Shown here in pieces: positions 43,527-51,916 of a stretch of DNA of 64,000 nucleotides. Source of the stretch: Paenibacillus nanensis (lineage in GTDB: Bacteria > Bacillota > Bacilli > Paenibacillales > Paenibacillaceae); NCBI RefSeq assembly GCF_003583765.1, contig NZ_QXQA01000001.1:62001-126000 (forward strand), given 5' to 3'. How positions within the stretch are numbered: position 1 is the stretch's first letter; every line of letters begins with the position of its first letter. A model generated the notes under the pieces. The model was not told the DNA's origin and made no database searches. It was given only the letters and a program-made list of their open reading frames with translations. The translations under genes and the position numbers were made by a program.

Positions 43527-45419
43527 ATGAAAAATGGGATCTGGCAGCTTAAAGATAATGGCACAATTTGTATCTTGGTGAATGGTGAATTCGAATATTT
43601 TCCTACCGCCTTAGAGATATTTTATTGTGAATTTAAATCCGTCCCCCCCATTGCGGAACTAACGGTTCAAAAACCGTCGACCGAACTTGGACTTACTTTT
43701 TCCAAATACCCTGTTCCTGTAAAATTGGTTATTGAGCAAGATTGTAAATCTAATTCGTTTCAATTAGTAGCCAAACTCTATTGTCGATTTCGTGACCAAT
43801 ATATAGCGATTGCAGAATCGAGAGATTACATAATCACTGATAATGAGTGGTTTCCTTTTGAACCTGGAGCAATTGACGAGATTTTAGTTGAATTGGAAAG
43901 CAGATCGATAGTACCAAATAGCCAATTGACATTGAAACAGTATCTTACCCTACGTAAAAGCAATCTGTTATTCCTTGATGATAGAGTGGACCATAGCTTT
44001 AATACAAAACAATTTATAACCGCTGATCCAGAGGAAATCCCCTTTTTTTCGGGGGCTTTATTTCCGTATCAAATGCAAGGTTATAAGTGGCTTAAAATGG
44101 TCTCTCAAGAGGATGCGGGTTGTATATTAGCTGACGAAATGGGATTGGGTAAAACTGCTCAAGTCATTGCCTTATTGGCAATGGAAAAACATCTGCACAA
44201 TAAAACTTCATTGGTAGTAGCACCCGTAACATTAATGGAAAACTGGCGGCGGGAGCTTCTAAAATTTGCTCCACTAATGACCAACCTGATTCATCAAGGG
44301 AACAATCGTACAGGATTGTACAGCAACTTACTAAAGTATGATGTTGTAATAACTACCTACGAAACAGTAATGCGAGATTTATCTATGTTTTTAATGGCGG
44401 AATGGAATATGGTCGTCATTGATGAAGCACAAGCAATAAAAAATCCTGACGCCCAAAGAACTCAATCGTTAAAGATGCTTAAAAGAAGAATGGCAATTGC
44501 AGTCACAGGCACTCCAGTGGAAAATAGATTAACTGATCTTTGGTCATTAATGGATTTTGTTTTTCCTGGTTATTTGGGGAGCTTAAGAGAGTTTCACAGC
44601 AATTTCCCTGAGGGGGAGGCAAGTGCCTTAACACTGGAACCAATAATTTCCCCCCTGATGTTGAGAAGGCGCGTCTCTGAAGTTGCGGGAGATCTACCCG
44701 AAAGAATAGATGTTCCACAATTTCTAGAATTCAGTTTAAATGAAGCCGAAACCTACGAAGTGCTTAGACAAAGCATTCTAGAGCAATATGGAGGGAATAG
44801 TCAGCTTGTTTCTTTATCAAAATTAAGAATTTTTTGCTGCCATCCGTTACTAAGTGATAATGGAAATTATGACCCTGCCGAGTTTTCAAAATACAAGCGG
44901 CTGGTTGAACTCATTGAAGAAATAACATCGTCAAATGAAAAGTTATTGATTTTTACAACTTATATAAAAATGACCGATATTATGATGAGAGATCTCTCGA
45001 CACGATTTAAAGTGTTTATCGATTATATAGATGGAAGGGTTGCTGTAGCTGATAGGCAACCAATAATTGACAAATTTTCTAAACACAGCGGGTCGGCAAT
45101 TCTTATCCTTAATCCAAAAGCAGCAGGTGCAGGCCTAAATATTACTGCGGCTAATCACGTTATTCATTATAATCTTGAATGGAATCCTGCAGTAGAAGAT
45201 CAAGCTTCTGCACGAGCATTCAGAAGAGGTCAAACTAGACCGGTTACTGTTCATAGATTGTATATTGCGAATACGGTTGAGGAAGTTATTAATGACCGGG
45301 TACAAAGGAAAAGGGTTTTAGCAGATGAGGCAGTGGTGGGGACTGACGGAAGCATGGATCAAGCAGAAATTCTCCAAGCACTTTCTCGTTCCCCGCTTGA
45401 GAGGAGTTCAGACAAGTAA
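43527..45419 (+). CDS. SNF2 family ATPase/translocase
   Basis: 630 residues from ATG 43527 behind AAAAAGGA. N-terminal 170 residues are unassigned. Then a Swi2/Snf2 motor: LFPYQMQGYKWL, ILADEMGLGKTAQVIAL (Walker A), VVIDEAQAIKN, VTGTPVENRLTDLWSLMDF, and the C-terminal lobe with LLIFTTYIKMTD, LILNPKAAGAGLNITAA and QASARAFRRGQ. Snf2 enzymes translocate on double-stranded DNA. Its stop overlaps the next gene's start (TAATG), opening a four-gene coupled operon. Predicted motor of a restriction or defence complex. Confidence 0.9.
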   Translation: MKNGIWQLKDNGTICILVNGEFEYFPTALEIFYCEFKSVPPIAELTVQKPSTELGLTFSKYPVPVKLVIEQDCKSNSFQLVAKLYCRFRDQYIAIAESRDYIITDNEWFPFEPGAIDEILVELESRSIVPNSQLTLKQYLTLRKSNLLFLDDRVDHSFNTKQFITADPEEIPFFSGALFPYQMQGYKWLKMVSQEDAGCILADEMGLGKTAQVIALLAMEKHLHNKTSLVVAPVTLMENWRRELLKFAPLMTNLIHQGNNRTGLYSNLLKYDVVITTYETVMRDLSMFLMAEWNMVVIDEAQAIKNPDAQRTQSLKMLKRRMAIAVTGTPVENRLTDLWSLMDFVFPGYLGSLREFHSNFPEGEASALTLEPIISPLMLRRRVSEVAGDLPERIDVPQFLEFSLNEAETYEVLRQSILEQYGGNSQLVSLSKLRIFCCHPLLSDNGNYDPAEFSKYKRLVELIEEITSSNEKLLIFTTYIKMTDIMMRDLSTRFKVFIDYIDGRVAVADRQPIIDKFSKHSGSAILILNPKAAGAGLNITAANHVIHYNLEWNPAVEDQASARAFRRGQTRPVTVHRLYIANTVEEVINDRVQRKRVLADEAVVGTDGSMDQAEILQALSRSPLERSSDK

Positions 45420-45862
45420 TGGATAACTCAAGTCAAAATGTTGTTGCTATAAAAAAAATCCTTAGTGCCAATGACACAGGAAAGACTGGAGGGCACCAAG
45501 GAGGCATGTTAATTCCCAAAACTGTCCTTTCCTTTTTTCCAGATTTGGGGAATGGCGTTAAGAATCCTCGTTATAAGCTAAGGTTCAGAGACGAGGAAGG
45601 CAATGTATGGACGTTTAATTTCATTTACTACAATAATAAATTTTTTTCCGAGAAAGGTAAGAGGAATGAATATCGCTTAACCGGTATGACACGATTCATC
45701 AAAGAAAATAATTTGCAGCCAAATGACTCAATCATATTAGAGAGAAACTCTAGTATGGAGTTGTGTATTAAGTATGAACGCTCGCAAGTACAGGAATCAG
45801 ATAATTCGGAGTGCATGAGCATTTTAAAATTAGGATCATCATGGAAGGTGGTAAATCTATGA
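45419..45862 (+). CDS. Stand-alone EcoRII-N-type DNA recognition domain
   Basis: 147 residues that consist only of an EcoRII N-terminal-like pseudobarrel: ILSANDTGKTGGHQGGMLIPK, FIYYNNKF, then KGKRNEYRLTGMTRF. The same motifs, with the same spacing, begin the EcoRII endonuclease at 40322. No catalytic motif is present. It overlaps the SNF2 stop by 1 base and the GHKL start by 4 bases. The likely job is to read a DNA site, perhaps the same unmethylated sequence as the restriction enzyme, for the SNF2/GHKL/HNH complex. Confidence 0.85.
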   Translation: MDNSSQNVVAIKKILSANDTGKTGGHQGGMLIPKTVLSFFPDLGNGVKNPRYKLRFRDEEGNVWTFNFIYYNNKFFSEKGKRNEYRLTGMTRFIKENNLQPNDSIILERNSSMELCIKYERSQVQESDNSECMSILKLGSSWKVVNL

Positions 45863-47487
45863 ATACAACTTCAATTCGATCAAAAAAAGTCCCTCCACGT
45901 GCCACTAGGATGATGGAAGGACTTAGGGATACAGGATACGATTTTAACACCGCAATGGCAGACATTATTGATAATAGTATAGCTGCTAACGCCAACATTA
46001 TTGATATTCACATAAAGATGGACATGGTCGGTGAAGTTAGTATTTATATAGCAGATAACGGTGACGGGATGAACGAAGCCGCACTAGAGGAAGCAATGAC
46101 TTACGGTTCTACAGAACGACCGAATCCAAAAAGTCTAGGAAAGTTTGGTCTTGGTCTGAAAACTGCTTCAACTGCTTTCTGCAGGTGTCTTTCGGTATCC
46201 AGTAAAGCTGGTAAGGAAGAACCTATTGTTAAAGCTCGTTGGGATTTAGATTTTATCGTAAATGTGGCAAAAGATTGGGAATTACTATATCCCGACGTAG
46301 AACCTTTCGAACTAGAGTTGTTTGATAAAGTAGCGGATAACAATTCGGGAACAGTAGTAACTTGGGAAAAGATAGACAGATTGATTCGTGATTATGCTGA
46401 TAAAACAGGCTCCAATGCTCGTCGGGCATTAGAGAAAGTTGAAAAGCAACTTCATGAACACATCGCTCTCGTGTTCGGGCGTTTTCTTGATGAAGCGTTT
46501 ACTGAAGCTCCCAATGTAAAAATTAATATTAATGAGGTTCCTGTTGTTGCTTGGGATCCTTTTCTTAAGAACAATTCGCTAACCATACTGGCTGCCAAAC
46601 AAGCAGTACCTGTTGAATTTGATGAAGGTGTTAAATCGTCCTTTAATATTAATGCTTATGTTATTCCTCGTAGAGAAGAATTTGCTACCGATGAAGAGTA
46701 TCAGGATGCTAAGATTAATAACGATTTACAGGGCTTTTATGTATATAGGGAAAATAGACTTATTCACTATGGTGGGTGGATGGGGATGTTTACAAAAGAT
46801 CCTCACTATTCGTTGATCAGGGTGGAGTTTTCATTTGACTATACACTTGATGATGCTTTTAACGTAGATATTAAAAAATCTAGGATCATGCTGAGAGGTG
46901 AGCTGTATAATTGGCTGAAAGAAAAATTCTTGGGAGCTCCAAGGCGAGTGGCTAATGAAAGATATAGAAAGGGTATTAATAACTCAGTATCCAAAAAGGC
47001 TAAAAATGGTGCTCACGATGCTTCCAATAAAAACATTGGTTCACAAGAACAAAATGTCCAAGTCACAAAGACTAAAGTTACCAATGCTGCTACGGGTGAG
47101 GTTGAACTTCAAAACAAGGGAGGAAGATTCACAATAAAACTTCCTTTGCTCGATTCAGCCAAAGACGGTGAGTTTTATGTAACTGCAGTTGATTCCATTG
47201 ATGATGGGATGCTTTGGGAGCCAGCGATCATAGACTATGAACATCATGCTATTAAAATCAATACAAAGCATCCTTATTATCATAAAGTCTATATGCCGAA
47301 CATTAACTCCAGTGTAACGATACAAGGAATGGATTCTCTTCTTTGGGCACTAGGTGAAGCGGAGTTAAACAATATGAGTGATAAAACTGAACAAGTATTT
47401 AAAGATCTCAGATATGAGGTTTCTAGAATATTAAGAAGATTAGTTGATGATCTTCCCGAACCGGAGATAGCGGATGAACAGGCTTAA
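45859..47487 (+). CDS. MORC/HSP90-like GHKL ATPase
   Basis: 542 residues from ATG 45859, overlapping the previous stop (ATGA). The Bergerat fold shows ADIIDNSIAANA (N box, with Asp where Glu is usual), IADNGDGM and GKFGLGLKTASTAF. An S5-like second domain follows (FDYTLDDAFNVDIKKSRIML), then a basic linker (about 380-425) and a C-terminal helical part. GHKL ATPases of this type form ATP-gated clamps and were described in R-M gene clusters by Iyer, Abhiman and Aravind as relatives of eukaryotic MORC proteins. Predicted DNA clamp between motor and nuclease. Confidence 0.88.
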   Translation: MNTTSIRSKKVPPRATRMMEGLRDTGYDFNTAMADIIDNSIAANANIIDIHIKMDMVGEVSIYIADNGDGMNEAALEEAMTYGSTERPNPKSLGKFGLGLKTASTAFCRCLSVSSKAGKEEPIVKARWDLDFIVNVAKDWELLYPDVEPFELELFDKVADNNSGTVVTWEKIDRLIRDYADKTGSNARRALEKVEKQLHEHIALVFGRFLDEAFTEAPNVKININEVPVVAWDPFLKNNSLTILAAKQAVPVEFDEGVKSSFNINAYVIPRREEFATDEEYQDAKINNDLQGFYVYRENRLIHYGGWMGMFTKDPHYSLIRVEFSFDYTLDDAFNVDIKKSRIMLRGELYNWLKEKFLGAPRRVANERYRKGINNSVSKKAKNGAHDASNKNIGSQEQNVQVTKTKVTNAATGEVELQNKGGRFTIKLPLLDSAKDGEFYVTAVDSIDDGMLWEPAIIDYEHHAIKINTKHPYYHKVYMPNINSSVTIQGMDSLLWALGEAELNNMSDKTEQVFKDLRYEVSRILRRLVDDLPEPEIADEQA

Positions 47488-48322
47488 TCTACTAATTGTA
47501 AACAAAAGGTTAACGGACAAATTTGGGCTCAGGCTCCATTCCACAATTACTGAAGATACTTTAGAAATTCGACCGGAAGACTTGGACAAAGGAACTGGAT
47601 TCTGTATACGAGTTACTCTTGGTTGGAGAAATATAAATGCTGAGTTTGTAGCCGATAGGTTTGCCGCGAACCTCGTAAGAATCATGGGCTTAGCTGGTGA
47701 TCATCAAAAACAATGGTTTAAGGTCATTGTAAATGGTGTCTTAACAAACATATCTGAAATTAAAATGAAGGTTAATTCAGTAGAAGTAAATCATACTATG
47801 CCCGATATGTGGCCTTCAGATTGGTCAAGATTGTATATAATGGTGTCAAAACGCCCGATTATTCGAGAAGAGTTGACATCATCCGAATTGCAAGAACATA
47901 CGGTAACAATAGCAGGCATAATGTTATCCTTAATCATACCGCTTCTTCCTTTAGAGGAAAACGAAATTGAACATAACCTCGAAGGGTTACCAGAGGGAGC
48001 AATATCACGAATTGAAGTTAACCGTTATGAACGTAACATCCTAAATCGTGAAGCATGCATACTACACCACGGTTTAAAGTGTAAAGTATGTTCTTTCAAT
48101 TTCGAATCATTCTATGGATCTATTGGACGAGATTTTATTCATGTGCACCATGTTACTCCTGTATCAAGGCTTGGTCCAAACTATACTATTAATCCTGTTA
48201 CTGATCTTGTACCTGTATGTCCAAACTGTCACGCTATGCTGCACAAGAAAACACCGCCATATACGGTTGATGAACTGATCTCAATAATTCAATCGAATCC
48301 ACCAGTTGCATATTCGGGCTGA
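47474..48322 (+). CDS. HNH endonuclease of the GHKL operon
   Basis: 282 residues, overlapping the GHKL gene by 14 bases. The first 200 residues are an unassigned domain, possibly for contact with the partners. The C-terminal HNH nuclease (about 205-265) has CKVCSFNFE, FIHVHHVTPVS, and VPVCPNCHAMLH: the catalytic His pair, the Asn and four Zn-binding Cys in two C-x2-C pairs. All key residues are present. It is the last gene of the operon and the likely effector that cuts DNA. Confidence 0.85.
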   Translation: MNRLNLLIVNKRLTDKFGLRLHSTITEDTLEIRPEDLDKGTGFCIRVTLGWRNINAEFVADRFAANLVRIMGLAGDHQKQWFKVIVNGVLTNISEIKMKVNSVEVNHTMPDMWPSDWSRLYIMVSKRPIIREELTSSELQEHTVTIAGIMLSLIIPLLPLEENEIEHNLEGLPEGAISRIEVNRYERNILNREACILHHGLKCKVCSFNFESFYGSIGRDFIHVHHVTPVSRLGPNYTINPVTDLVPVCPNCHAMLHKKTPPYTVDELISIIQSNPPVAYSG

Positions 48323-48480
48323 ATTCACTTACATTGAGACCAACCCATTTTCGATACGATGATCTGAAACAAGTGGTATTTAATAGCTGAGATATTCAAT
48401 TAAGAACATTGGAGATATACCCTCTGCTAAGTATTCTTAAACTATTGAATTTATACTTTGCAGGTTAATTTCCCTAATGG

Positions 48481-48517
48481 GGATCAAGTATCTCAATACT
48501 TGATCCTTCGTTGTTTT
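48481..48517 (+). terminator. Strong terminator of the SNF2-GHKL-HNH operon
   Basis: Perfect 11-base stem GGATCAAGTAT/ATACTTGATCC, loop CTCA, then a T-rich tail. Confidence 0.85.
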
Positions 48518-48672
48518 ATGCCATTTATCTTTTAATTGAATTGGAATGCACTCTCCAATAAAATTTAAGGATCTTCTACTTGAGGATTATAAAAGGAGTA
48601 GGCTTTGTGCATTAATTTTTTTATCGCTAGGGATCAGAAGTATTATGACATCTTAAGCCCAACATACAACAA

Positions 48673-48957
48673 AAGGGCGATGAAGCGTTGTACTCGACCT
48701 GTTTACTTGGTTGTTGACTACTTGTTGACGAACAGCGTCAACAAGCAATTAATCTCAAACAAAACGAACAATACGCTATGGATAAAATCCTTATAAATCA
48801 AGGGTTTTATCCATATAATACAGAATCCAAACAACTCCCACATGTTCCCGCATACAGTACATGTTCAGAATGCACACTTATTTACTACGACTACCAAAGC
48901 AAAGGAACCATTTCCATCCTAAATCATAGCCATTCAGGCTATGATTTTTTTCTTTGA
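48673..48957 (+). other. Gene remnant in the gap before the response regulator
   Basis: The 740-base gap 48323-49063 holds no intact gene. From about 48730 one frame runs LVDEQRQQAINLKQNEQYA, MDKILINQGFYPYNTESKQL, then YSTCSECTLIYYDYQ, ending inside the terminator at 48921; its beginning is in another frame (CTRPVYLVVDYL). It looks like a broken small gene of unknown family and marks the right edge of the accessory island. Confidence 0.35.
48921..48953 (+). terminator. Rho-independent terminator
   Basis: AAATCATAGCC/GGCTATGATTT with loop ATTCA and a T run. Confidence 0.9.
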
Positions 48958-49063
48958 TAACGCTAATTTATTAAATGATTTTCCTCTACCTCCACTCATG
49001 GTATCTTAAGGAAGTACTACATATCTTTTATTTACTACGAACCTCACTAGGAGCCACACACCC

Positions 49064-49759
49064 ATGAAATACGACTGCCTAATCGTAGACGACGAGCTCG
49101 CGCTGGCGGAGACGACGTCCGAATACTTTAATATGTTCGAAGTGAACACCACTTACGTAACAACCGCAGAGGAGTGCGAACGTTTCTTCCAAGAGCACGA
49201 TACCTCGCTCATCCTGCTAGATATTAACCTCGGTAACGCGTCGGGGTTTGAATTGTGCAAAAAGCTGAGGCAGAAGACGCAGATTCCGATCCTGTTCATT
49301 AGCGCGCGGTCCAGTGACGATGACATTCTAATCGCGCTTAATATCGGCGGGGATGATTATATTCAGAAGCCGTATACGCTCAGCGTGCTGCTGGCGAAGG
49401 TGAAGGCGGTGCTGAAGCGGTACGGGAGCGGAAGCAGCAATGGCCAAGCTGCCGACATCCTAGAGTTCGGCCCGGTGAGAATTGACCTGGCGCTTGGCCG
49501 TGTCAGCGTGAACGGCGTGGATACGAAGCTGAAGAAGCTGGAGTACAAGCTGCTGTGTTACCTGGCCAAGAACAAGAATAAGGTCGTGACGAAGGAAGAG
49601 CTGTTCTACAACGTGTGGGAGGACTCCATTACGAGCGACGGTACGCTGAATGTCCATATCCGCCACCTTCGGGAGAAGATTGAGCCGGACCCGAACGAGC
49701 CGAAGTATATTCGGACCGTCTGGGGGACGGGGTATGTGCTGGAGGACGGTACGCGATGA
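49064..49759 (+). CDS. OmpR family response regulator
   Basis: 231 residues. Receiver domain with acidic pair near 9-11, phospho-acceptor Asp in LILLDINLG and the switch Lys in DDYIQKPY. A C-terminal winged helix (about 130-228) contains the recognition part TSDGTLNVHIRHLREKIEPDP. It is coupled to the kinase gene by an ATGA overlap. Direct repeats upstream of the ABC genes (51028-51068) are its likely target. Confidence 0.92.
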   Translation: MKYDCLIVDDELALAETTSEYFNMFEVNTTYVTTAEECERFFQEHDTSLILLDINLGNASGFELCKKLRQKTQIPILFISARSSDDDILIALNIGGDDYIQKPYTLSVLLAKVKAVLKRYGSGSSNGQAADILEFGPVRIDLALGRVSVNGVDTKLKKLEYKLLCYLAKNKNKVVTKEELFYNVWEDSITSDGTLNVHIRHLREKIEPDPNEPKYIRTVWGTGYVLEDGTR

Positions 49760-51021
49760 GGACGAAGGGTATCTATGCCACCCTGATCACGATCTTTCTT
49801 GCCGGCATTCTATTATCCGTCCTAGTGCTACGCACCGATACGGAGGTCGAGGTGGATGTCGTGGCGGTGAATGAGGCGGTGAAGATGGTGGAGCGGCATT
49901 GGGGCAGTCTTCAAGACGGAGACTTCAGCGCAGTTAAGCTGCCCATAACAGTCCTGAACAACGACGGGGAGCTGATCTACCAGAACACCGCCAACGCCAA
50001 CGCTACGACATCCATCAACGAAGCGCTGAAAAACCGGGATACGATTGTCGACATCGAAGTGGGCGGCGCAGCCGTCGGCAAGCTGATCATCCAATATGAC
50101 GATCAGCAAACGCTCAACTCCATCAAGAACAGACTTGCAACGGTCATAATCATAGCTTTCAGCCTGCTTGCCATTCTGTGCGCGCTGTACACGGCCTTCC
50201 TCAACCGCACCATCTTCCGTCCGTTCCGCGAGCTGCAGGCTTTTGCGGCGAATGTGGCGCGGGGGAAGCTGGACGTGCCGCTGACGATGAGCCGCGACAA
50301 TCCGTTCGGCGCGTTCACGGAAAGCTTCGATATTATGCGAGAGGAGCTGGCTGCCGCCAGACAGAGCGAATACGAAGCGAACCGCAGCAAGAAGGAGCTG
50401 GTGGCCAGCCTCAGCCACGATATTAAGACGCCGGTCGCATCGATTAAAGCGGTGAGCGAGCTGATGCTGCTTAGAGCTACGGACGAGAAAGCAGCGAAGC
50501 AGCTGAACACGATCTACGCCAAGGCGGAGCAGATCAATCTGCTCGTGACGGACATGTTCCATGCGACGCTGGAGGAGCTGAACGAGCTCAAGGTCACACC
50601 TGCCGAGGAGCTCAGCTCCATCTTATACGACATGATTAACAGCGTGAATATTCACGACCAGATCCATTGCGACCCGATTCCGGAGTGCATGATCGTAACG
50701 GACGCGAACCGTCTCCAGCAGGTGCTGGACAATATCGTGAGCAACGCCTACAAATACGCGAATACGCCGATTACGATCACTTCTCGCCTAACCGGCACAT
50801 ATCTGGAGCTTGATATTATGGACGGCGGCCCAGGCATCCCGGAGGACGAGCTGCCGCTGCTGTTCAACAAATTTTATCGGGGCAGCAACGCGGAGGGAAG
50901 AAGCGGATCGGGGCTCGGCTTGTACATTTCGAAGTATCTGATGCAGCGCATGCAGGGGGATATCGCATGTCGGAACCGCGAGGGCGGGTTCACGGTTACG
51001 CTGTTCATTCCGCTTGCGTAG
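49756..51021 (+). CDS. Sensor histidine kinase
   Basis: 421 residues. Helix 1 (about 6-24), an extracellular sensor of about 100 residues, helix 2 (about 127-150), a HAMP-like segment, then HisKA with the phosphorylated His in SLSHDIKTPVASIK. The ATPase domain has NIVSNAYKYAN, DGGPGIPEDELP and GSGLGLYISKYLMQ. Unlike BceS-type intramembrane kinases it has a real extracellular sensor. It probably controls the ABC exporter encoded downstream. Confidence 0.9.
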   Translation: MRTKGIYATLITIFLAGILLSVLVLRTDTEVEVDVVAVNEAVKMVERHWGSLQDGDFSAVKLPITVLNNDGELIYQNTANANATTSINEALKNRDTIVDIEVGGAAVGKLIIQYDDQQTLNSIKNRLATVIIIAFSLLAILCALYTAFLNRTIFRPFRELQAFAANVARGKLDVPLTMSRDNPFGAFTESFDIMREELAAARQSEYEANRSKKELVASLSHDIKTPVASIKAVSELMLLRATDEKAAKQLNTIYAKAEQINLLVTDMFHATLEELNELKVTPAEELSSILYDMINSVNIHDQIHCDPIPECMIVTDANRLQQVLDNIVSNAYKYANTPITITSRLTGTYLELDIMDGGPGIPEDELPLLFNKFYRGSNAEGRSGSGLGLYISKYLMQRMQGDIACRNREGGFTVTLFIPLA

Positions 51022-51027
51022 GCAGAA

Positions 51028-51082
51028 TTAAGAATCCGTTAAGAATCAGACAGAGATTAAATAAGAATTGCCGCGGTATGAT
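51028..51082 (+). promoter_or_regulatory. Response-regulator binding repeats and promoter of the ABC exporter
   Basis: TTAAGAAT occurs at 51028 and 51039, exactly 11 bases apart, and ATAAGAAT at 51061, two helical turns further on. TATGAT at 51077 fits a -10 box. Face-matched direct repeats of this kind are typical of OmpR-family activators. A hairpin CTGTAAT/ATTACAG follows at 51087-51104 in the leader. Confidence 0.6.
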
Positions 51083-51149
51083 GAGGCTGTAATCGACATT
51101 ACAGTCTTATTCGTATGAAACCGAAAGGTTCAGGAAGGTGGAAATAGCC

Positions 51150-51914
51150 ATGACAACAACCGAATTATTGCGAACGGAGAAGCTGTGCAAAACCTTTTCC
51201 AGCGGCGGTATACAGCAGCATGCACTCAAAAATTTGGACATCAGTCTCGTGCAAGGAGACTTTACGGTCATTATGGGCAGCTCGGGCTCCGGGAAGTCCA
51301 CATTGCTCTATGCGCTCAGCGGGATGGACAAGCCGACGCTCGGCGAAATTCACTTCGGAGGGCAGGAGCTTTCGAAGCTGAACAATGATCAGCTGGCGGT
51401 GTTCCGTCGAAAAAACTGCGGCTTCGTCTTCCAGCAGATTCATCTGCTCGACAGTATGAGCATCCTGGACAACGTGCTGGCGAGCGGCTTGCTCGTGAGC
51501 AAAGACCGCAAAGCGATCGCGGCCAAGGCCAAGCAGCTTCTCGCGCAGGTGGGGCTTACGGAAGCGGCATGGGGCAAGTTCCCTTCCCAGCTCTCCGGCG
51601 GCGAAGCGCAGCGTGCGGGCATTGTGCGGGCGCTTATCAACAGCCCCGACGTCGTATTTGCGGATGAGCCGACCGGGGCGCTGAACTCCGCGGCGAGCGA
51701 CAGCGTGCTGAATGTGTTCACCGATGTGAACCGGAACGGTCAAAGCATCGTGATGGTGACCCATGATTTGAAAACAGCGCTGCGCGGCAACCGCGTCTTA
51801 TACCTCCGCGACGGCGTCATCTGCGGCGACTTAAGGCTCGATCCTTACCGGCCCGAGCATCAGCACGCGCGGCATGAGAAGCTGACGGCATTCCTGGCCG
51901 AGATGGGGTGGTAA
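51150..51914 (+). CDS. ABC transporter ATPase, antimicrobial-peptide exporter type
   Basis: 254 residues from ATG 51150, with AGGAAGG upstream. Walker A MGSSGSGKSTLLYAL, Q-loop FVFQQIHLLDSM, signature LSGGEAQRAGIVRAL, Walker B VVFADEPTGAL and the H-loop THD are complete. It belongs to the MacB/LolD/BceA group that works with FtsX-like permeases. The permease gene follows at once. Likely role: removal of, or resistance to, cell-envelope-active peptides. Confidence 0.9.
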   Translation: MTTTELLRTEKLCKTFSSGGIQQHALKNLDISLVQGDFTVIMGSSGSGKSTLLYALSGMDKPTLGEIHFGGQELSKLNNDQLAVFRRKNCGFVFQQIHLLDSMSILDNVLASGLLVSKDRKAIAAKAKQLLAQVGLTEAAWGKFPSQLSGGEAQRAGIVRALINSPDVVFADEPTGALNSAASDSVLNVFTDVNRNGQSIVMVTHDLKTALRGNRVLYLRDGVICGDLRLDPYRPEHQHARHEKLTAFLAEMGW

Positions 51915-51916
51915 GG

